A stretch of DNA of 64,000 nucleotides, from the NCBI RefSeq assembly GCF_000718165.1, contig NZ_JOEY01000012.1, positions 124,001 through 188,000 on the forward strand, given 5' to 3'. Under the pieces are notes generated by a model. The model had not been told where the DNA came from, made no database searches, and was given only the letters and a program-made list of their open reading frames with translations. Source of the stretch: Streptomyces fulvoviolaceus. GTDB taxonomy: Bacteria; Actinomycetota; Actinomycetes; Streptomycetales; Streptomycetaceae. Each line of letters begins with the position of its first letter. Position 1 is the stretch's first letter. The position numbers and the translations under genes are program-made. This document shows, piece after piece, positions 8,775 through 16,424 of the stretch.

Positions 8775-10592
8775 ATGTGCGGAATCGTCGGATACATCGG
8801 GAAGCGTGACGTAGCGCCCCTGCTCCTGGAAGGCCTCCAGCGCCTGGAGTACCGCGGCTACGACTCGGCCGGAATCGTCGTGACCTCCCCGAAGGCGGCC
8901 GGCCTGAAGCTGGTCAAGGCCAAGGGCCGGGTCCGCGACCTGGAGGCCAAGGTCCCGGCGCGCTTCAAGGGCACGACCGGCATCGCCCACACCCGCTGGG
9001 CCACCCACGGCGCCCCGTCCGACGTGAACGCCCACCCGCACATGTCGGCCGACCTCAAGGTCGCCGTCGTCCACAACGGCATCATCGACAACGCCTCCGA
9101 CCTGCGCCGCAAGCTGGAGGCGGACGGCGTCGAGTTCCTCTCCGAGACCGACACCGAGGTCCTCGTCCACCTCATCGCCCGCTCGCAGGCGGAGAAGCTG
9201 GAGGACAAGGTCCGCGAGACGCTCCGCGTCATCGAGGGCACGTACGGCATCGCGGTGATGCACGCCGACTTCAACGACCGCATCGTCGTCGCCCGCAACG
9301 GCTCGCCGGTCGTCCTCGGCATCGGCGAGAAGGAGATGTTCGTCGCCTCGGACATCGCCGCCCTGGTCGCGCACACGCGGCAGATAGTGACTCTCGACGA
9401 CGGCGAGATGGCCACCCTCAAGGCCGACGACTTCCGCACGTACACCACCGAGGGCACCCGTACGACGACCGAGCCGACCACCGTCGAGTGGGAGGCGGCC
9501 TCCTACGACATGGGCGGCCACGACACGTACATGCACAAGGAGATCCACGAGCAGGCCGACGCCGTCGACCGCGTCCTGCGCGGCCGCATCGACGACCGCT
9601 TCTCCACCGTGCACCTCGGCGGCCTGAACCTGGACGCCCGCGAGGCGCGCGCCGTGCGCCGCGTGAAGATCCTCGGCTGCGGCACCTCGTACCACGCGGG
9701 CATGATCGGCGCCCAGATGATCGAGGAGCTGGCCCGCATCCCCGCGGACGCCGAGCCGGCCTCGGAGTTCCGCTACCGCAACGCGGTCGTGGACCCCGAC
9801 ACGCTGTACATCGCGGTCTCCCAGTCCGGTGAGACGTACGACGTCCTCGCGGCCGTCCAGGAGCTGAAGCGCAAGGGCGCACGGGTCCTGGGTGTCGTCA
9901 ACGTGGTCGGATCGGCGATCGCGCGGGAGGCGGACGGCGGCATCTACGTGCACGCCGGGCCCGAGGTCTGCGTGGTCTCGACGAAGTGCTTCACGAACAC
10001 CACGGTGGCCTTCGCTCTGCTGGCTCTCCACCTCGGCCGCACCCGCGACCTCTCCGTCCGGGACGGCAAGCGGATCATCGAGGGCCTGCGCAGGCTGCCC
10101 GCGCAGATCTCCGAGATGCTGGAGCAGGAGGAGGAGATCAAAAAGCTGGCCGCGGAGTACGCAGAGGCCCGCTCGATGCTCTTCATCGGCCGCGTCCGGG
10201 GCTACCCGGTGGCCCGTGAGGCCTCCCTGAAGCTCAAGGAGGTCTCGTACATCCACGCCGAGGCCTACCCCGCCTCCGAGCTCAAGCACGGCCCGCTCGC
10301 CCTGATCGAGCCCGCCCTCCCCACGGTCGCGATCGTCCCCGACGATGACCTCCTGGAGAAGAACCGCGCCGCCCTGGAGGAGATCAAGGCCCGCAGCGGC
10401 CGCATCCTCGCGGTGGCCCACCAGGAACAGGAGAAGGCCGACCAGACGATCGTCGTCCCGAAGAACGAGGACGAACTGGACCCGATCCTGATGGGCATCC
10501 CGCTCCAACTCCTCGCCTATCACACGGCATTGGCGCTGGGCAGGGACATCGACAAGCCGAGGAACCTGGCGAAGTCGGTAACGGTCGAGTAG
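8775..10592 (+). CDS. glmS: Glutamine-fructose-6-phosphate aminotransferase (isomerizing)
   Basis: A 605-residue GlmS, the first enzyme of UDP-GlcNAc synthesis: fructose-6-phosphate plus glutamine gives glucosamine-6-phosphate. The N-terminal class II glutaminase begins with the catalytic Cys2 (MCGIVGYIG) and contains THGAPSDVNAHPH. Two SIS sugar-isomerase domains follow (CGTSYHAG near residue 300; SQSGETYDV near 350) and the C-terminus ends in the invariant KSVTVE. A GAGGAA site precedes the ATG. Streptomyces carry two glmS paralogues; this position next to adpA matches the second one (glmS2 in S. coelicolor). No glmS ribozyme is seen in the short upstream spacer. Confidence 0.96.
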   Translation: MCGIVGYIGKRDVAPLLLEGLQRLEYRGYDSAGIVVTSPKAAGLKLVKAKGRVRDLEAKVPARFKGTTGIAHTRWATHGAPSDVNAHPHMSADLKVAVVHNGIIDNASDLRRKLEADGVEFLSETDTEVLVHLIARSQAEKLEDKVRETLRVIEGTYGIAVMHADFNDRIVVARNGSPVVLGIGEKEMFVASDIAALVAHTRQIVTLDDGEMATLKADDFRTYTTEGTRTTTEPTTVEWEAASYDMGGHDTYMHKEIHEQADAVDRVLRGRIDDRFSTVHLGGLNLDAREARAVRRVKILGCGTSYHAGMIGAQMIEELARIPADAEPASEFRYRNAVVDPDTLYIAVSQSGETYDVLAAVQELKRKGARVLGVVNVVGSAIAREADGGIYVHAGPEVCVVSTKCFTNTTVAFALLALHLGRTRDLSVRDGKRIIEGLRRLPAQISEMLEQEEEIKKLAAEYAEARSMLFIGRVRGYPVAREASLKLKEVSYIHAEAYPASELKHGPLALIEPALPTVAIVPDDDLLEKNRAALEEIKARSGRILAVAHQEQEKADQTIVVPKNEDELDPILMGIPLQLLAYHTALALGRDIDKPRNLAKSVTVE

Positions 10593-10602
10593 CGGCTTTT
10601 AA

Positions 10603-10646
10603 GGGGCGCGGGGAACTGTGCGACCAGCCCCCACGCACCCGCAGAG
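10603..10646 (+). repeat. Dispersed Streptomyces intergenic repeat
   Basis: Begins GGGGCGCGGGGAACTG and continues through CGACCAGCCCCCACGCACCC. This string belongs to a family scattered in intergenic DNA of many Streptomyces genomes (known of the genus). A related, inverted and longer member lies at 44694-44764. Here it fills the space between glmS and its terminator. Confidence 0.7.
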
Positions 10647-10657
10647 GCCACACAACA

Positions 10658-10701
10658 GAACGGACCCCCACGTGATGCCACCCATCACGGGGGGTCCGTT
10701 C
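10658..10701. terminator. Terminator between convergent glmS and YaaH-family gene
   Basis: An inverted repeat of 18-19 nt per arm (left starts GAACGGACCCCCACGTGAT; one bulged base) around a short loop. It lies between two convergent genes, so it can act on both strands. There is no long T tail. Confidence 0.75.
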
Positions 10702-10739
10702 TCATCGCCGGGGGCCGCCCAAACCCCCAGCCCGCGCAG

Positions 10740-11303
10740 CTAGCCCGTGGCCGTCACACCACGACCGGCAGCACGTCGAGGAAGCACGGTCGGCCAGTGG
10801 GCAAGAGCCGCGGTCGCCGCGTACCAGGCAACGGCCCCCGCAGCCACGGCGAACCAGCCGCCGACCTTGGTCAGACCGTCGTTGTCGGCGAAGTTCGCGA
10901 CAGCGAGCAGCACCAGGGAGACGAAGAACAACCCGTACGCCCCCTTGGCGAGTTGATCGCCGACGGCAAGCGTGAGGGACAGCGCCACGAGGGCGAACAG
11001 CAGCAGGAACAACCCGGCCGCGTTGTCGGAGACTTGGGCGTCGGCGGAGACGGCCCACGTGAACCACAGGGCGCCGAGCGCCGAGAACGCCGTACCGGTA
11101 ACGACGTCGTGGTCTCGGAACGCCATCAGACCGGCGATGAACAGGGCAACTCCGCCCACGTACTGGGCGATTGATACGGCGTCAGCAGCTGACACACCGT
11201 CGATCACTTCGGTGTAGCCGAGTCCGAACGCCAGGAGGGTGATCCCGAGGGCGAGTCGGCCGACGATCGTGGTGGTGCTTCCCGCGGAGACGTCGTTGTC
11301 CAC
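10740..11303 (-). CDS. GPR1/FUN34/YaaH family membrane protein (acetate/succinate-type transporter)
   Basis: A 187-residue protein with six predicted membrane segments (for example LALGITLLAFGLGYTEVI and AAGLFLLLFALVALSLTLAV). The segments QYVGGVALFIAGLMAFR and TGTAFSALGALWFTWA match the GPR1/FUN34/YaaH family, whose studied members move acetate or succinate across the cell membrane. The N-terminal NPAPLG signature is degenerate here (IVGRLALG), so the substrate is open. The GTG start has a GAAGGGAG site 6 nt upstream; the open frame further upstream has no membrane or family features. Confidence 0.75.
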   Translation of the reverse strand: MDNDVSAGSTTTIVGRLALGITLLAFGLGYTEVIDGVSAADAVSIAQYVGGVALFIAGLMAFRDHDVVTGTAFSALGALWFTWAVSADAQVSDNAAGLFLLLFALVALSLTLAVGDQLAKGAYGLFFVSLVLLAVANFADNDGLTKVGGWFAVAAGAVAWYAATAALAHWPTVLPRRAAGRGVTATG

Positions 11304-11452
11304 GGCGGGCTCCCTTCGTGCTGTGCGGTGGTGCGGTGACCGATATATGCCCTTCACAAGGGCACAAACACCTCTACGCGTCAGTAGATTTACGCACTGC
11401 ACAAGGGAAGCCGGCCGTTCCCAGAATCCATCTCACCTGGGACAACGACGAG

Positions 11453-11980
11453 TTACGGAATCACAACGACAGGCCGCTTCGCCCGCTTGGCGAGCCGCCC
11501 CGCGACGGAGCCGAAAATCCGTCCGACGATGCCGTGCGTGGAGCCGACGACGATCGCGTCCGCCTCGTACTCCCGCCCCACCTCTTCGAGTTCGTGGCAG
11601 ATGTCGCCGCCGCGCTCGACGAGGATCCAGGGCACCTCGGCGAGGTAGTCCGCACAGGCGAGCTCCAGGCCGAGCACCTCGGTGCGGTGGTCGGGGACGT
11701 CGACGAAGACCGGTGGCTCGCAGCCGGCCCACACGGTGGTGGGCAGCCGGTTGGCGACATGGACGATGATCAGGGCCGACCCGGAGCGGTGGGCCATGCC
11801 GATGGAGTACGCGAGGGCGCGCTCACTGGATGTGGAGCCGTCGAAGCCGACGACCACGCCGTGCTTGAAGGCGGGGTCGCAGGAGTGGCGTGGCTCTTCC
11901 GCCGCCTGGGGCTCGGCCGCCGTGGGATCGGCGACGGGCCGCTTGCGGTCCGCGGGTTCAAAGAATTCGTGACCGGCCAT
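11453..11980 (-). CDS. Universal stress protein (UspA family)
   Basis: A 175-residue cytosolic protein with one Usp domain from about residue 40 (VVVGFDGSTSSERAL) to the end. The C-terminal ATP-binding loop (GSTHGIVGRIFGSVAGRLAK) shows the G-x2-G-x9-G-S pattern of ATP-binding Usp proteins. The first 38 residues are a variable, probably unstructured extension. Usp proteins of this type are commonly hypoxia- or dormancy-induced in actinobacteria. A degenerate DevR-like palindrome lies upstream (12041-12060). Confidence 0.88.
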   Translation of the reverse strand: MAGHEFFEPADRKRPVADPTAAEPQAAEEPRHSCDPAFKHGVVVGFDGSTSSERALAYSIGMAHRSGSALIIVHVANRLPTTVWAGCEPPVFVDVPDHRTEVLGLELACADYLAEVPWILVERGGDICHELEEVGREYEADAIVVGSTHGIVGRIFGSVAGRLAKRAKRPVVVIP

Positions 11981-12291
11981 GGCTGTCTCGGCGTTGTGAT
12001 CCTTTTACTGGGAGGGACGACAGTGTGCGGCGGAGCTGTGTCCGGGAATCATCTTCCCAACCCCATACCCCCAAGGGTACGGCGGCACGCCTCCTTAGCC
12101 CAGATCCCGCCCGCATGGCGCGGGGGTTCCAGGGAGCATGCACGAGGGGGCGCCCGTAACGCAATGGTTGCTGCGCTGTACAGGCGGTTTGCACAGGATT
12201 CACTCAGTGGATCTTGCCAAGGGCCGCGAACACAGTGACCGACGGATCGAACACGCGTTGAACCCCGTGACCCACGCCACAGGGAGCACGC
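11981..12291. other. Divergent intergenic region (Usp / small membrane protein)
   Basis: This 311-base stretch has no credible gene. It separates divergent genes and should hold the promoters of both. The only structured element noticed is the palindrome at 12041-12060 on the Usp side; no confident -10/-35 pair was picked out on the other side. Confidence 0.6.
12041..12060 (-). promoter_or_regulatory. DevR/OsdR-like palindrome upstream of Usp gene
   Basis: On the minus strand the site reads TTGGGAAGATGATTCCCGGA. By hand it agrees with the mycobacterial DosR/DevR consensus (TTSGGGACTWWAGTCCCSAA) at about 14 of 20 positions, with GGGAA/TTCCC arms. It sits about 60-80 nt upstream of the Usp start, a typical activator position. 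This is inference from pattern only. Confidence 0.35.
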
Positions 12292-12624
12292 ATGTCCGGA
12301 CCGAGCACCCCTTCCGAGGCCCCCCACGCGAGCACACCCGCCCAGGAATCCGCGACGGACGTCGTCCGCTGGGCGGCCTTCAGCTGCGTCCTGGTTCCCG
12401 TGGTCCTCCTCTGGTACGGCTCCTCGCTCGCCGGCGCGACGGGCACCGCCCTCGGTCTCGCCGCCGTCACCGCCGTCTGCCGTATCCTCCTGCGCCAGTC
12501 GGAACGCGGCGCGGCACGACTGCACGCCGAGGAACGGGCACCCCGCCGTGGCCGCCATCACAGGACCGGCAACGGGGCACACCGAGGCGGCCGTCACACT
12601 GGGGGAAATACACCGGTCGGCTGA
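12292..12624 (+). CDS. Small Streptomyces membrane protein
   Basis: A 110-residue protein. Residues 1-20 are Ser/Pro/Ala-rich, two adjacent membrane segments cover about 25-65 (VVRWAAFSCVLVPVVLLWYG and ALGLAAVTAVCRILL), and the tail is very basic (Arg/His/Gly) and probably cytoplasmic. The ATG follows a GGGAGCACGC stretch that could serve as ribosome site. It lies upstream of adpA on the same strand, with a 378-base gap. Function unknown. Confidence 0.7.
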   Translation: MSGPSTPSEAPHASTPAQESATDVVRWAAFSCVLVPVVLLWYGSSLAGATGTALGLAAVTAVCRILLRQSERGAARLHAEERAPRRGRHHRTGNGAHRGGRHTGGNTPVG

Positions 12625-13002
12625 CCGGTTTCAGCGCACGCGATCGACTCTTTTCAGCCAACTTCTGGATTCCGCCCACCCCTTGGCCGAACCACCCCCC
12701 AACCCCCGTTCCACCTGCACGAAAAGGGGTCCCGGGGTCCTGCGCACCCTACGGGGATTGGCCACTGCGACAAGGCGCACTTCCCTGCACGTCCCACGAG
12801 TGCAACGCTTCGTGATCGAATGCTTCACGCCAAGTTGCCAAGTCGACAATGTGCCGGATGACGAACTGGTCACGCCGGCACCACGGGACGCAGTAGATTC
12901 GATCTTGACTGTCTTACGGCGGGGGACTCGTGCAGGACCGAGGGGAAACGTGCAGGAGCGACACAACCGAGGAGCCGCGACCACCGAGGGGGGCTTAGCA
13001 GT
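12625..13002 (+). other. adpA promoter/leader region
   Basis: This 378-base gap upstream of adpA has no convincing gene. It is more A+T-rich in the last 200 bases (for example near 12820-12910) than the flanking coding DNA, as expected for a long regulatory leader. adpA is known in Streptomyces to have a long, multi-factor promoter region. I did not find a full match to the AdpA consensus TGGCSNGWWY; a near match (one mismatch) lies on the minus strand around 12827-12836. Confidence 0.5.
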
Positions 13003-14244
13003 ATGAGCCACGACTCCACTGCCGCGCCGGAAGCCGCGGCCCGGAAACTTTCCGGGCGACGCCGCAAGGAGATCGTCGCGGTGCTGCTGTTCAGCGGCGG
13101 CCCCATCTTCGAGAGTTCCATACCGCTGTCGGTGTTCGGTATCGACCGCCAGGACGCCGGCGTGCCGCGCTACCGCTTGCTGGTGTGCGGGGGCGAAGAG
13201 GGTCCGCTGCGGACCACAGGGGGCCTGGAACTCACCGCACCGCATGGCCTGGAAGCGATCTCACGCGCCGGCACGGTCGTCGTACCGGCCTGGCGCTCGA
13301 TCACTTCACCGCCGCCGGAGGATGCGCTCGACGCACTGCGCCGGGCGCACGAGGAAGGCGCCCGCATAGTCGGGCTGTGCACCGGCGCCTTCGTGCTGGC
13401 GGCGGCGGGCCTGCTGGACGGCCGCCCCGCGACAACACACTGGATGTACGCACCGACGCTGGCCAAGCGCTATCCGTCGGTGCACGTGGATCCCCGCGAG
13501 CTGTTCGTCGACGACGGCGATGTGCTGACGTCGGCGGGTACGGCCGCCGGGATCGACCTGTGTCTGCACATCGTGCGGACGGACCACGGCAACGAGGCGG
13601 CCGGTGCGCTGGCCCGTCGTCTGGTGGTCCCGCCGCGCCGGTCGGGCGGCCAGGAGCGCTACCTCGATCGATCTTTACCAGAGGAGATCGGCGCCGACCC
13701 GCTCGCCGAGGTCGTCGCCTGGGCGCTGGAGCACCTCCACGAGCAGTTCGACGTGGAGACGCTCGCCGCGCGCGCGTACATGAGCCGTCGGACGTTCGAC
13801 CGTCGGTTCCGCTCGCTGACCGGTAGTGCGCCGCTGCAGTGGCTGATCACCCAGCGGGTGCTGCAGGCGCAGCGCCTTCTGGAGACGTCGGACTACTCGG
13901 TGGACGAGGTCGCGGGGCGGTGCGGGTTCCGTTCGCCGGTGGCGCTGCGAGGGCACTTCCGGCGGCAGCTGGGGTCGTCGCCGGCCGCCTATCGGGCCGC
14001 GTACCGGGCTCGGCGGCCGCAGGCGGAGAGGCCGGTGGAGAGTGACAGTGCGGTGGGCTCCGCCGGGCCGCCGCCGGGCCCGCAGCCCGGGCTGCACCCG
14101 GACGGGCCGGTTCCGCTCCAGACGCGGCGTACACCGACACCGGTCGGCTCGTCGCCCTCGCTGTCGTCGGCGTCCTCGGACAACGGGCGCGAGGCGTACG
14201 CGGGCAGCCGGGCGAGTCTGCCGGGGCAGCGCGCCGGGTCGTGA
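13003..14244 (+). CDS. adpA: AraC-family developmental regulator AdpA
   Basis: A 413-residue transcription factor, the central activator/repressor of morphological and antibiotic genes in Streptomyces. Residues about 20-190 form a DJ-1/PfpI-like dimerisation domain (GLCTGAFVLAAAGLLDGRPA). Residues about 230-330 are a double helix-turn-helix AraC/XylS DNA-binding domain (LAARAYMSRRTFDRRFRSLT; VDEVAGRCGFRSPVALRGHF). The Pro/Ser-rich C-terminus is typical. A TTA leucine codon at 13675-13677, between the two domains, is the known bldA control point. The ATG has a GAGGGGGG site 9 nt upstream. The neighbour orn matches the usual adpA-orn order. Confidence 0.96.
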   Translation: MSHDSTAAPEAAARKLSGRRRKEIVAVLLFSGGPIFESSIPLSVFGIDRQDAGVPRYRLLVCGGEEGPLRTTGGLELTAPHGLEAISRAGTVVVPAWRSITSPPPEDALDALRRAHEEGARIVGLCTGAFVLAAAGLLDGRPATTHWMYAPTLAKRYPSVHVDPRELFVDDGDVLTSAGTAAGIDLCLHIVRTDHGNEAAGALARRLVVPPRRSGGQERYLDRSLPEEIGADPLAEVVAWALEHLHEQFDVETLAARAYMSRRTFDRRFRSLTGSAPLQWLITQRVLQAQRLLETSDYSVDEVAGRCGFRSPVALRGHFRRQLGSSPAAYRAAYRARRPQAERPVESDSAVGSAGPPPGPQPGLHPDGPVPLQTRRTPTPVGSSPSLSSASSDNGREAYAGSRASLPGQRAGS

Positions 14245-14284
14245 CGGCTGGGGCGGGTGGGGGTTGGCGCCTGTGTTCTCTCGC

Positions 14285-14460
14285 CCCCGCCGCCCCTACC
14301 CGTCCCGTCCCTGGGGGCTCCGCCCCCAGACCCCCGCTTCGGCCTGAACGGCCTCGTCCTCAAACGCCGGACGGGCTGAAAAACTCAGCCCCTCCGGCGC
14401 TTGAGGAGCGGGGTCTGGGGCGGAGCCCCAGAAGGATGGGACGGGTAGGGGCGGCGGGGG
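14285..14460. repeat. 176-nt imperfect hairpin made of Streptomyces dispersed repeats
   Basis: Left arm 14285-14379 and right arm 14385-14460 fold back nearly full length. The outer pair is CCGCCGCCCCTACCCGTCCC against its complement ending GGGACGGGTAGGGGCGGCGG; the middle pair is CTGGGGGCTCCGCCCCCAG-type; the inner pair is CCTCAAACGCCGGACGGGCTGA against a near complement. It fills most of the 14245-14558 gap between adpA and orn and can act as terminator. Part of the left arm recurs at 20010-20109. Confidence 0.85.
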
Positions 14461-14558
14461 CGAAAAACATAGATTCGGGGGCTGGGGGCGGAGCTCCCAG
14501 CAAGATCGGCGCCGACGCGGGGCACCCGATAAGGGGACGTCAGCCTTAGGGTGGTCGC

Positions 14559-15161
14559 ATGAACGATCGCATGGTGTGGATCGACTGCGAGATGACCGGC
14601 CTCTCGCTGTCCGACGACGCGCTCATCGAGGTGGCCGCCCTCGTCACCGACTCCGAGCTGAACGTACTCGGAGAGGGAGTCGACATCGTCATCCGGCCGC
14701 CGGATCAGGCGCTGGAGACGATGCCGGAGGTGGTGCGTCAGATGCACACCGCGTCCGGGTTGCTCGAGGAGCTTCCCGGCGGCACGACGCTCGCGGACGC
14801 CGAGGAGCTGGTCCTGGCGTACATCCGCGAGCACGTGAAGGAACCCGGCAAGGCCCCCCTGTGCGGAAACTCCGTCGGCACCGACCGCGGTTTCCTCCTG
14901 CGGGACATGCCGACGCTGGAGGACTACCTCCACTACCGGATCGTGGACGTCAGCTCCGTCAAGGAGCTCGCCCGCCGGTGGTACCCCCGGGCGTACTTCA
15001 ACAGCCCGGAGAAGAACGGCAACCACCGCGCCCTCGCCGACATCCGCGAGTCCATCGTCGAGCTCCGCTACTACCGCGAGGCGATCTTCGTCCCGCAGCC
15101 CGGCCCCGACTCGGACACCGCCAAGACGATCGCCGCGAAGCACGTCCTGCCTGCGCAGTAA
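14559..15161 (+). CDS. orn: Oligoribonuclease
   Basis: A 200-residue DEDDh-family 3'-5' exoribonuclease that degrades RNA di- to pentanucleotides to monomers, including pGpG from c-di-GMP turnover. The catalytic acidic residues are visible: WIDCEMTGL (Asp and Glu near residues 8-10), [10 protein letters not shown] (Asp), and [12 protein letters not shown] (His and Asp near residue 155). An AGGGTGG site precedes the ATG. It is a stand-alone gene followed by tRNA-His. In Streptomyces it is needed for normal growth and sporulation and usually follows adpA, as here. Confidence 0.96.
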   Translation: MNDRMVWIDCEMTGLSLSDDALIEVAALVTDSELNVLGEGVDIVIRPPDQALETMPEVVRQMHTASGLLEELPGGTTLADAEELVLAYIREHVKEPGKAPLCGNSVGTDRGFLLRDMPTLEDYLHYRIVDVSSVKELARRWYPRAYFNSPEKNGNHRALADIRESIVELRYYREAIFVPQPGPDSDTAKTIAAKHVLPAQ

Positions 15162-15236
15162 AGCCGGGCGCGAGCACCCCCTCGGACCCTGTACACTTTT
15201 TCTCGGCCGGTCGGGGAAACCCGAACAGCCGAACAT

Positions 15237-15310
15237 GGTGGGTGTAGCTCAGCTGGTAGAGCACCTGGTTGTGGTCCAGGAAGTCGCGGGTTCAAGTCCC
15301 GTCACTCACC
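15237..15310 (+). tRNA. tRNA-His (GTG anticodon)
   Basis: A full cloverleaf can be drawn. The acceptor GTGGGTG (15238-15244) pairs with CACTCAC (15303-15309), there is T8-A9, a D arm GCTC...GAGC, an anticodon stem CCTGG/CCAGG with GTG at 15271-15273, and a T arm GCGGG/CCCGT with loop TTCAAGT. The histidine identity element G-1 is encoded (15237) and faces C73 (15310). CCA is not encoded. Confidence 0.95.
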
Positions 15311-15317
15311 CTGATCC

Positions 15318-15355
15318 TTCAGCCGGTGACCTTGGAAACAAGGTCACCGGCTGAA
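15318..15355. terminator. Bidirectional terminator between tRNA-His and LysR gene
   Basis: A perfect 16-bp stem (TTCAGCCGGTGACCTT at 15318-15333 with its complement at 15340-15355) and a 6-nt GGAAAC loop. It sits 8 nt after the tRNA and 7 nt beyond the stop of the convergent regulator gene, so it can end both transcripts. Confidence 0.88.
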
Positions 15356-15361
15356 GTCGTT

Positions 15362-16255
15362 TCAGAGGCCGTTCGCCCCGAGATGCGCCCGGGCGGACTT
15401 GCGGAAGGCCGCGAGCAGCCGGCTGCGGTCGCCGGCGCGGGTGGCCAGCACCACATGGCTCGGCTCCACGCCGTGCAACGGGATCGCCGTGAGGTCGGGG
15501 CGCAGGGCGCCCACCCGGGGCAGCGCGGTGATGGCCACGGCCTCCCCTGCTGCGATGAGTTCGAGCTTGTCCTCCAGTGCCTCGACGAAGGGGCCGTCCG
15601 GTGCCGGGCTGCCGTCGGGGCGCGGGTCGATGCGCCAGAAGGCGTTCCAGGCCGGGTCGGCCACCCGGGGAAGCGGCTCGTCGGCGATGTCGTCGAGGGT
15701 GACGGACTCCTTGCCGGCCAGCCTGTGCTCGAGCGGGACCAGCAGCACGCGGGGCTCGTCATAGAGGACCGTGACATGCGCCTGCTCGGTCGGGAACGGC
15801 AGCCGGGTCACCATGGCGTCCACCCGGTGCTCGAACAGGGCCGTGTGGCGTTCGTGCCAGTCCAGGTGAAGGGTCCGCACGTCGGCGTCCGGATACCTGC
15901 GGCGCAGCTCACGCACCGCCGGGGTGACGATCAAGCCCGCCGTGTACCCGATGGTGATGCGGCTGGGCTCGGCCGCGGCCCGGGTGTGGGCGGCGGCCTG
16001 GGCGGCCGAGCGCAGCAGCGCCTTGGCGCGGGGCAGGAAGACCTCCCCGGCCTCGGTGAGCCGGCTGCCCTGCGGGGTGCGGTCGAGCAGCCGGGCGCCC
16101 AACTGCTGTTCCAGGCGCCTGATCTGACGGCTCAGCGACGGCTGGGTGATGTGCAGGGCCTCGGCGGCACGGCCGAAGTGCCGGTGCTCGGCGACGGCCG
16201 TGAAGTACCGCACCAGCCGCAGGTCGAGATCGGGGGCGGGAGGCGAGTCGGGCAT
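15362..16255 (-). CDS. LysR-family transcriptional regulator
   Basis: A 297-residue regulator. Residues 10-70 are the LysR winged helix (LVRYFTAVAEHRHFGRAAEA, then HITQPSLSRQIRRLEQQLG); about 95-290 is the periplasmic-binding-fold effector domain. LysR proteins usually control the divergent neighbour, here the SDR gene starting 170 bases away, and bind in the shared promoter. The ATG lies where the HTH begins at the usual distance. The inducer cannot be inferred. Confidence 0.9.
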   Translation of the reverse strand: MPDSPPAPDLDLRLVRYFTAVAEHRHFGRAAEALHITQPSLSRQIRRLEQQLGARLLDRTPQGSRLTEAGEVFLPRAKALLRSAAQAAAHTRAAAEPSRITIGYTAGLIVTPAVRELRRRYPDADVRTLHLDWHERHTALFEHRVDAMVTRLPFPTEQAHVTVLYDEPRVLLVPLEHRLAGKESVTLDDIADEPLPRVADPAWNAFWRIDPRPDGSPAPDGPFVEALEDKLELIAAGEAVAITALPRVGALRPDLTAIPLHGVEPSHVVLATRAGDRSRLLAAFRKSARAHLGANGL

Positions 16256-16424
16256 GTCTGAAGCGTACTGCGCGCTCTCTCGGGAACGGCGCCCTGAATG
16301 GCGTATGAGCTGCGGCGATGCCTTATCTGTATTGCGCGATGCGAAACAGGCTTTGGACGCGGACCGCCCCTTCTTCGCACGATGAGGTCACCGCCCAGCC
16401 ACCTCCTCAGCGAAGGACTCGATC

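Noticed and set aside
8600..8775. glmS ribozyme or riboswitch before glmS
   Set aside because: The glmS start is 13 nt after a coding gene and no ribozyme-like conserved elements are visible in the upstream sequence.
12820..12845. AdpA-binding site in its own promoter
   Set aside because: Only a one-mismatch partial match to TGGCSNGWWY was found; too weak to list as a site.
16256..16424. LysR-type T-N11-A palindrome between the LysR and SDR genes
   Set aside because: The stretch around TTGCGCGATGCGAA is only weakly symmetric; no site clearly stands out, although one is expected here.
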